Shown piece by piece: positions 1-6,300 of a stretch of 7,306 bases of DNA; the first letter of the stretch is position 1; each line of letters starts with the position of its first letter. Source of the DNA: G039029935 sp039029935 (GTDB lineage: Bacteria; Chloroflexota; Anaerolineae; Caldilineales; Caldilineaceae). The stretch is taken from positions 1 through 7,306 of the forward strand of contig JBCCFC010000696.1 of assembly GCA_039029935.1 (NCBI GenBank), in the 5' to 3' direction. The position numbers and the translations under genes are program-made. Under the pieces are notes generated by a model. That model was not told the DNA's origin and made no database searches. It saw nothing but the letters and a program-made list of their open reading frames with translations.

Positions 1-2
1 CG

Positions 3-1604
3 GAGCGTGTTCTCACAGATATTGCTGTCCATCCTACCAACGCCGACATTGTGTATATTGTCTTTAACGGCTTCAGTCAAAATACGCCCAATACCCCCGG
101 ACATGTCTTTAAAAGCACCGATGCAGGGCAGAACTGGACCCGGCTGGATGGCACAGGGAATGACATGTTGCCAGATATCCCCGTGCTATCGATTGTGCTT
201 GATCCGGATAACGCAGGGCATATCTATATCGGAACGGATATCGGTGTCTTTCATTCATCAGACGATGGGCAGACGTGGGTCCTTGCCAGCCAAGGATTAC
301 CACCCTCACCCGTCTTTGACTTGAAGTATGTGCAGCCTATGAAGCAATTGTGGGCGGCGACCTATGGCCGTAGCATCTGGCGAACAACGCTCGATGGGTC
401 TGACTCTGTGAGTACACCGACTGCTGCACCAACGGAGATACCAACGGAGACCCCTGTGCCAACAGACACACCTGTACCTACCAGCACACCCACTGCACCC
501 GCAGAAGGTATTCGCCCCGGAGAATGGCGTTCAGAAGAGACAAGTCTTGACTTTAACGTTGCCAGCGATCAAGAGACTATCTACGACATACGTATTGTGA
601 CCTTCTCCGAAAACAACTGTCGTCAGGTGCTTGTTGCACCCGGTCCTATTGAGATTGACGAAGAGGGCAGCTTTGACTACATTGATGAGCGAGATCGTGA
701 TGAGTACTGGAGTGTGACAGGGACACTAGAGGGCGAGACAGCATCGGGAAATGCGGTATTGGAAAATATTCGATTTGGTACGTCAACCTGTGGTGATGGC
801 CTCAACGAAGAACTTGAGTGGGATGCTGAATGGGTAGAATCTTCGCCCGACCCAACGCCCACACCAACGCGCCGACCATTCACAGCGCCACCTGCTACCA
901 GCGGCATCATAGGGCAAGTTCGTGCGAATGGCGAAGGTGTTGCTGACATCAACCTGCGGATCATTCGCTGCTCGGCTGAGGAGGGCTGTGATTTTGATAC
1001 GGACACGCTGGATGACAGACTGGTTGCCGAAACACGCACCGATACAGGCGGATTCTATCGGTTTGCGGATGTTCCATCGTTGCCGGATGGTCAATCCTAC
1101 CAGCTCTACTATTTTAACGACGAGTTGGGTGGCAACATCGCCAATGACAGGTATCTCTATCGCTGGTTTGGTGCGGAGATGAGCGCATACACAGCAGGGG
1201 AATCCGTCGATGGTGGCGTGATTGACATCAGTGAGTTGGTGCTTTTGGAGCCAAATGATGGCAACGTTACCTATCCAGAGACTTTCACTTGGCGGGCGCG
1301 TCCAGGGTTGACAGAAAATTATAATTGGGTGCTGGCCGATGATGAGACAGGTGATGAAGCCTGCACAGGACCAACAAGCGATGCAACCTCATTCACATTA
1401 ACAGAGGAGTTCGCCACAACCAACTGTCCTGCACTCACCGAGGGTCGAAACTATATCTGGTATGTATGGGCGGTTGAGGGTGAAGACGCGGATGTAGACC
1501 CTGCAGGTGACTCGTTCTTTGCAGGCGAAGTTGTGCTGGGCGCAAGTGCGATTACCGCCCCAGCTGATTCGCAAAATGTCTATCTGCCATTTGTATCGAG
1601 ATAG
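3..1604 (+). CDS. Secreted Asp-box (VPS10/sortilin-like) beta-propeller protein, C-terminal 533 residues, 5' end outside window
   Basis: The frame is open from the left edge (codon at 3-5) to TAG at 1602-1604, so this is the 3' part of a longer gene. A GTG at 51 is internal: the residues before it (RVLTDIAVHPTN) align with the middle of the paralogue at 3320-7168 (RVLSDIAVHPTN). Visible in order are the last propeller blades with two Asp-boxes (STDAGQNW and SSDDGQTW), a blade-closing ATYGRSIW, and a short Thr/Pro linker. Next come a beta domain starting IRPGEW with two cysteines, a second linker (DPTPTPT), a carboxypeptidase-regulatory-like domain starting GQVRANGEGV, and an Ig/Fn3-like domain. 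The protein ends NVYLPFVSR. The paired cysteines suit an extracytoplasmic location. Asp-box propellers bind or cleave glycans or bind peptides; I see no catalytic signature, so the substrate and activity are unknown. The domain names rest on pattern recognition, not on a profile search. Confidence 0.88.
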   Translation, partial: ERVLTDIAVHPTNADIVYIVFNGFSQNTPNTPGHVFKSTDAGQNWTRLDGTGNDMLPDIPVLSIVLDPDNAGHIYIGTDIGVFHSSDDGQTWVLASQGLPPSPVFDLKYVQPMKQLWAATYGRSIWRTTLDGSDSVSTPTAAPTEIPTETPVPTDTPVPTSTPTAPAEGIRPGEWRSEETSLDFNVASDQETIYDIRIVTFSENNCRQVLVAPGPIEIDEEGSFDYIDERDRDEYWSVTGTLEGETASGNAVLENIRFGTSTCGDGLNEELEWDAEWVESSPDPTPTPTRRPFTAPPATSGIIGQVRANGEGVADINLRIIRCSAEEGCDFDTDTLDDRLVAETRTDTGGFYRFADVPSLPDGQSYQLYYFNDELGGNIANDRYLYRWFGAEMSAYTAGESVDGGVIDISELVLLEPNDGNVTYPETFTWRARPGLTENYNWVLADDETGDEACTGPTSDATSFTLTEEFATTNCPALTEGRNYIWYVWAVEGEDADVDPAGDSFFAGEVVLGASAITAPADSQNVYLPFVSR

Positions 1605-1632
1605 CCTTCTTTTTTAGAAGGGCAAAAATTAC

Positions 1633-1698
1633 GCAAACGTGACTGGCAAATCAGGCATGATACACTGATTTTCCTGGTAATTTGCCAGCTACGTTTGC
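1633..1698. repeat. 19-bp imperfect inverted repeat with LacI-family-like half-sites
   Basis: The left arm at 1633-1651 (GCAAACGTGACTGGCAAAT) and the right arm at 1680-1698 are reverse complements except for two adjacent positions (17 of 19). CAGG at 1652-1655 can also pair with CCTG at 1673-1676. A competing 7-bp hairpin, AAATCAG 1648-1654 with CTGATTT 1665-1671, uses the inner edge of the left arm, so the two folds partly exclude each other. The outer part of each arm carries ACGCAAACGT (1631-1640) or its inverse ACGTTTGC (1691-1698), which resembles the half-site of LacI/PurR-type operators. The right arm covers the -35 region of the candidate promoter at 1712-1717. It could be an operator pair, or a terminator for the gene ending at 1604, although the nearest T-rich run is about 10 bases beyond the arm. 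The repeat is seen directly; its function is inferred. Confidence 0.6.
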
Positions 1699-1711
1699 TC
1701 ACATTAATTTT

Positions 1712-1717
1712 TATAAT
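1712..1717 (+). promoter_or_regulatory. Candidate sigma-70-type -10 box for the lipoprotein gene
   Basis: A perfect TATAAT sits 150 bases before the TTG start of the solute-binding gene. No good -35 hexamer is found 15-19 bases upstream (1687-1696 matches TTGACA poorly), and that position is occupied by the right arm of the inverted repeat at 1633-1698. If the box is real, the promoter may depend on an activator or be under operator control, with transcription starting near 1723-1726. A single hexamer match can arise by chance in AT-rich intergenic DNA. Confidence 0.4.
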
Positions 1718-1722
1718 GGTCG

Positions 1723-1826
1723 AATAGACCTTGAACAAAATCGAAAACAGCGTTCCGTCCCTATCCGCGTCTGGTGCTGGCGACGCGGATAGGGACGGAA
1801 CGCTGAGGATAGCTGTTCAACCTATT
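1723..1826. repeat. Long composite palindrome with perfect 24-bp core stem (REP/MITE-like or 5' UTR hairpin)
   Basis: The core arms 1748-1771 and 1782-1805 are perfect reverse complements over 24 bases, with a 10-base loop. They are GC-rich compared with their flanks. Outside the core, TTGAACA 1731-1737 pairs with TGTTCAA 1814-1820, and AATAG 1723-1727 pairs with CTATT 1822-1826, leaving internal loops of 10 and 8 bases and a 3:1 loop further out. No T-run follows on either strand, so it is not a standard intrinsic terminator. Its left end lies six bases after the TATAAT box, so the predicted mRNA would begin within or beside the outer arm and fold back before the ribosome binding site at 1855. 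It could instead be a dispersed palindromic repeat (REP or MITE type) that landed here. No transposase or obvious target-site duplication is seen. Confidence 0.8.
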
Positions 1827-1854
1827 ATTGACCTCTACAGTTCACATTCATTCT

Positions 1855-1869
1855 GGAGAATAATCATTG
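1855..1869 (+). promoter_or_regulatory. Ribosome binding site and TTG start of the solute-binding lipoprotein
   Basis: GGAG at 1855-1858 lies eight bases before TTG at 1867. An in-frame TAA at 1861-1863 rules out any start further upstream, and the first in-frame ATG lies after the signal peptide. TTG at 1867 is therefore the only start that gives a complete lipoprotein signal. Confidence 0.8.
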
Positions 1870-3171
1870 CGCCACTATTACCTCATCGTCATTTTGCTTT
1901 CTCTACTGCTCACAAGCTGCGGCAATCAACAATCAAACAAAACCACCTCAAATACCACCGTTACCTTCATGGTCTTTGGCGATCCGTATGAACAGGACGC
2001 ATTTCAGAGTGTTATAGATGGCTTCTATGCCACTAACCCAACACACAACAATACACCAATCAACATCGACATGGTTGCCCTGCCTAGCAAAAGCGACTAC
2101 TTGACACGGTTGACCACTGATTTCGCCGCAGGTGAGCCGCCTGATGTCTTTTTGCTTAATTACCGACGTATGGCGCAATACCATAATCGAGGTGCGCTCG
2201 ATGCGTTAGGACCACGCGTTACGGCCAGTGATGTCATGGATGAGGCCGACTACTTTCCTGTTGCGCTGGATGCATTCCGTGATAGCACAGGGACGTTGGT
2301 CTGCATTCCGCAAAACATTTCCAGCCAAGTTGTCTATTTTAATCAAGACCTTTTTGATGCAGCGGGCATTGCGTACCCTGCACATGATTGGACATGGCAA
2401 GAATTTCGACAGACAGCGATTGCGTTGACCAAGCCGGATGAGGATGGTGATGGGGAGCCAGATCAATATGGGTTGGGGCTGGAGCCGCATCTGGTGCGCA
2501 TGGCTCCGTTTATTTGGCAGAATGGTGGGTCACTTGTTGATGACCATGCCGCGCCAGGTCGTTTAACGTTGGACACGCCCGCTGCACAACAAGCCATGCA
2601 GTTTGTCTTTGCGCTGTCCCAGCAGGATAACGTTGTGCCTAATCGCACGGCGGAAGCGGTGCAGTCACATCGGCAACGCTTCTATGCGGGCAATATCGCC
2701 ATGTATGTGGATAGCCGTCGCATTGTACCGACGATGCGAGCAGTGGCTGATTTCAATTGGGATGTCGCCCCCTTACCGCGCGGCAAAGAGACGGCCAGCA
2801 TTTTACACAGCGACGGTTATTGCTTGGCCGCTGACTCGGATGTCAAAGAGGCGGCATGGGCGTTTATCGAGTTTGCCATGAGTGTAGAGGGACAGAAACC
2901 CGCTGGGCGTTTGGGGCGTACTGTCCCGTCGTTGATGGCTGTAGCACAGAGCGATGTCTTTCTCGATCCAACACAGCCTCCGGCCAATGCCCAAGTATGG
3001 CTAGATGCAGTACCGCATATCCGTGTCTTACCCCGCCTTGAAAATTGGGTCCGCATCGAACGTACCGCAGCAATTGAGTTTGAGCAGGCATATTTGGGGT
3101 TAACGACATTACCAGACGTGGTTGATCATATCCAGGCCGAGGCCCGTGATGGGTTGAAGCCATTAAAGTAA
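1867..3171 (+). CDS. Extracellular solute-binding lipoprotein of a carbohydrate-type ABC importer (family 1)
   Basis: A 434-residue protein that captures a solute outside the membrane and delivers it to ABC permeases. Residues 1-18 form a lipoprotein signal: a short basic n-region (MRH), a Leu/Ile-rich core and the lipobox LTSC with Cys18 as lipid anchor. A Ser/Thr/Asn-rich tether follows, and the binding domain starts at TVTFMVFGDPYEQ. Family 1 (MalE-like) features include PDVFLLNYRRMAQY in the first lobe, VVYFNQDLFDAAGI, TWQEFRQTA, and the acidic loop DEDGDGEPDQYG (about 191-202), which in relatives often resembles a calcium loop. WQNGGSLVDD and the late helix EAAWAFIEFAMSVEGQ also fit. Length is normal for the family. 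It lies between two paralogous propeller genes, 262 bases after one and 148 before the next, all on the same strand. No permease or ATPase gene is adjacent on this strand; a possible permease end is seen at 7237-7306. The family fits sugars or sugar polymers, but the ligand cannot be assigned. Confidence 0.9.
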   Translation: MRHYYLIVILLSLLLTSCGNQQSNKTTSNTTVTFMVFGDPYEQDAFQSVIDGFYATNPTHNNTPINIDMVALPSKSDYLTRLTTDFAAGEPPDVFLLNYRRMAQYHNRGALDALGPRVTASDVMDEADYFPVALDAFRDSTGTLVCIPQNISSQVVYFNQDLFDAAGIAYPAHDWTWQEFRQTAIALTKPDEDGDGEPDQYGLGLEPHLVRMAPFIWQNGGSLVDDHAAPGRLTLDTPAAQQAMQFVFALSQQDNVVPNRTAEAVQSHRQRFYAGNIAMYVDSRRIVPTMRAVADFNWDVAPLPRGKETASILHSDGYCLAADSDVKEAAWAFIEFAMSVEGQKPAGRLGRTVPSLMAVAQSDVFLDPTQPPANAQVWLDAVPHIRVLPRLENWVRIERTAAIEFEQAYLGLTTLPDVVDHIQAEARDGLKPLK

Positions 3172-3305
3172 ACCAACGTTTATGTGACCGAGAATTTCTA
3201 TTTGACCTCTAATTGTGGTATTTTTTGCTTTACCTACAAACTCTATTAAGAACGGCTGACTAGACTCAATCAGTCATTCTCAATAGCATTTTTAGAATTG
3301 ACATC

Positions 3306-3322
3306 AAGGAGAAAAGTTCGTG
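3306..3322 (+). promoter_or_regulatory. Ribosome binding site and GTG start of the full-length propeller gene
   Basis: AAGGAG at 3306-3311 is eight bases before GTG at 3320. An in-frame TGA at 3299-3301 closes the frame upstream, so GTG is the first usable start and yields a proper signal peptide (MKRIAIL). The rest of the 148-base gap (3172-3319) shows no convincing terminator or promoter; TTGACA at 3298-3303 is too close to the start to act as a -35 for this gene. The propeller gene may therefore be cotranscribed with the lipoprotein gene. Confidence 0.75.
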
Positions 3323-6300
3323 AAACGTATTGCAATACTTACAGGCATTGTTGGCATCGTGACAGCCATCACCATCGTGGTGGGGGCTGGCCTCATGCCT
3401 CAGCAATGGATGGCAGCAGATGAGCCTACGGTAGAATCTATCGTGGAATCCATAGAGGAAGTACCACAACTCGTTGCCATTTTACCGCCACTGGACGACA
3501 GTTTGATCCCCTTTCCCGATGAAGATGAAGCCGCCTTTGACGCCATGCAGGACCCTGATGGCGGACCCCGTCAGGCATTTGAATGGTTCTGGCGACAGCG
3601 CGCCTACCCGCTCAATACCGTGCCCTTTGATGCCAATAATCGCGCCCTCCGTCATGCCAGAGTGCAGTTAGCCCAAGTACAGGCGGCCAGTATCCACATG
3701 CCTGTCTGGGAGTCTGTCGGACCTGCACCCCTACAGGGAGCGTGGATGGGTACGGCAGCGGATGGCAGTAGTGTCCTGCAAACTGCCGCCGGGCGTGTCA
3801 CAGCGATTGCCTTTCCGCCTGGCGACTCCAATACGGTCTATGTAGCGACATCAACGGGTGGCTTATGGAAGAGTACTGATGGGGGCGATAACTTTGTGCC
3901 GTTGACCAATGACCGCGCTGAATATGCCTTCCAGTCGCTCGCCATCGATCCGCAAAATGTGAATACCATCTATGCCGGAACAGGGCAGTTTAACACATTT
4001 TATGGGACAGGGTTGCTCAGATCAGCCGATGCAGGGGTCACATGGACGGTGCTAGGCAAGGATGATTTTGGCTCGATGATGTTGACAGGTGTTTTCGTTC
4101 ATCCGGGCGACAGCAATACGCTCGTAGTCACAACCGCAACACTGGGCCAGCTAGAAACAGCAGGACAACTGCCGGGAGACCAGCCAAACCCGGGTATCTA
4201 TCGCTCGACTGATGGCGGGCAGACATGGACTAAGGTTCAATCCTGTGAGCCATGCTCCGAGGGTTTCACGGCACTCGTGATGGATGCATCCAATCCACAA
4301 CAGCCCGCATTCTATGCAGCGAATGGTGGTGTCGGTCTCTATAAATCGACGGATGCTGGTGTCAGTTGGCAAAAGCTGAATAGTTTTGACAATGCTGTCG
4401 GGCGTGTTGCTTATCAGCGTGTTGCCCTTGCCATTGGTAGTGGCACAGGCGCAAGTACCGTCTATGCAGGGCTTGCGGGCGAGACACGCGATGGTACAGA
4501 AGGCATTGTCATGAAGACAACGGATGGTGGTCAGACTTGGGAAGAAGTTGTTGGTGCACGGGGCTATTGTGATGGACAATGTTTCCATGACAACGCCATT
4601 GGCGTTAATCCACAAAACCCCAATATCGTCTACTTTGGCGGTATCCAAATGTTCCGCACAGAAGACGGCGGTGCAACAGTTGTGCAGGCTGACCAACTCA
4701 ACGGGGGCGATGCAGGTTTACACGTGGACCAGCAGGTCATCGTCTTTGACCCAGTTGACCCGTCCATTGTCTGGGTTGGCAATGATGGTGGTGTCTATCG
4801 CTTTGTCAATGGACAATGGGAAACGCGCAACAATGGCATGGCAACGCTGCAATTTATCGGCATTGGCGTGAACCCTGTCGATGGGTCACAGGCGTTGGGT
4901 GGTATGCAGGACAACTCGCAAGCCTATTGGGATGGCACAAGCTGGCAAGGCTTTGATTTTGCCGATGGCAACAAGGGTGAATGGGACCCATTCAAAACAA
5001 ACATTGTTTACTATGGTGACCAGCAACTTAGTTTCAAAGTCAGTGAAGAGGTCAACATTCAGGCTTTACGTGGCGACGCAGGTCAATATCGTCTGAATGG
5101 CATAGATGAGAATGATAGTACACAATTTTACATCCCCTTTGAGCTAGACCCAGCACAGGAAGGTGTTCTCTATTTGGGTACAGATAAGGTTTATCGTTCG
5201 AGCGACCGCGCACAAAACTGGACTGCGATTAGCCAAGCCTTTGATGAGACCGTGAAGTCAATTGGCGTCGCTCGCAGTAATCCCAATCGGCTCTATGTTG
5301 GCATCAACAATGGCCAAATTCATGTGGGAGAACGGCAGGGCAACCAGTGGAGTTTTACAAATCAAACGGGTGAGAACTTGCCACCGCGTGTACTCAGTGA
5401 TATTGCAGTTCATCCGACCAATGCTAACACTGTTTATCTTGTCTATAATGGCTTCAGCCAGAATACACCAGACCAACAGGGGCATGTTTTCAAGAGTACG
5501 GATGCAGGACAGAATTGGACACGATTGGATGGAACAGGGAATGGTACGTTGCCCGATATCCCGGTACTGTCAATTTTGCTGGACCCAGATAACGCGGGCC
5601 ATATCTATATCGGAACCGACATTGGCGTCTTTCATTCATCAAATGATGGACAGACTTGGACCCTTGCCAGCCAAGGGTTGCCACCCTCGCCAGTCTATGA
5701 CTTGAAATATGTCCAACCCGTTAAGCAACTGTGGGCGGCGACCTATGGCCGAAGCATTTGGCGAACAACGCTAGACGGCTCTGCCCCTGTGAGTACACCG
5801 ACCGCTACACCGACGGCGGTACCCACAGCGACAAGTACACCTGCACCAACGAATACACCTGTGCCACCCGGGGAAACACCACCACCGACCAATACGCCAA
5901 CGGATACGCCTGTACCGACAGATACGCCTGTACCGACAGATACACCTGTACCCACAGATACACCAACCGATATACCTGAGCCGACAGAAACACCTGCGCC
6001 AACAGAAACGCTTATCCCAACCGAGACACCTATGCCAACCATTACGCCAACCGCACCGCCAGAGGGCATTCGCCCCGGTGAGTGGAGCGCGGGGGAGACG
6101 GGGCTTGACTTTAGTGTTGCCAGCGATCAAGAAACTGTCTACAATGTGCGTATTTTGACCTTCTCGGAAAACAATTGTCGTCAGGTACTTGTTGCACCAG
6201 GCCCGATTGCAGTTGGTGAGGATGGTAGCTTCAGCCACACAGAGCAGATAGACCGCGATGAGTTCTGGAGCGTAACGGGTACATTGAATGGCGAAACGGC

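Noticed and set aside
1604..1623. Small hairpin right after the stop of the first gene (CCTTCT/AGAAGG with five T in the loop)
   Set aside because: The stem is only six perfect pairs, the T-run lies in the loop rather than after the stem, and no T-tract follows on either strand, so I do not call it a terminator.
1731..1991. Plus-strand open frame spanning the palindrome and the start of the lipoprotein gene
   Set aside because: It runs through both hairpin arms and overlaps the lipoprotein signal sequence in another frame; no ribosome binding site or protein-like features.
3252..3280. Weak inverted repeat TGACT/AGTCA in the gap before the propeller gene
   Set aside because: Five base pairs with a long loop and no T-tract is within chance expectation.
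3298..3303. TTGACA just upstream of the full-length propeller gene, as a -35 box
   Set aside because: A -10 box at normal spacing would fall inside the coding region, after the GTG start and its ribosome binding site.
5903..5956. CRISPR-like short repeats
   Set aside because: The units are contiguous with no spacers and code in frame for a Thr/Pro linker.
5743..6069. Long minus-strand open frame rich in Gly/Val across the Thr/Pro linker
   Set aside because: It is the antisense of a repetitive PT-rich coding region, whose low complexity removes stops. It has no start context or recognisable domain.
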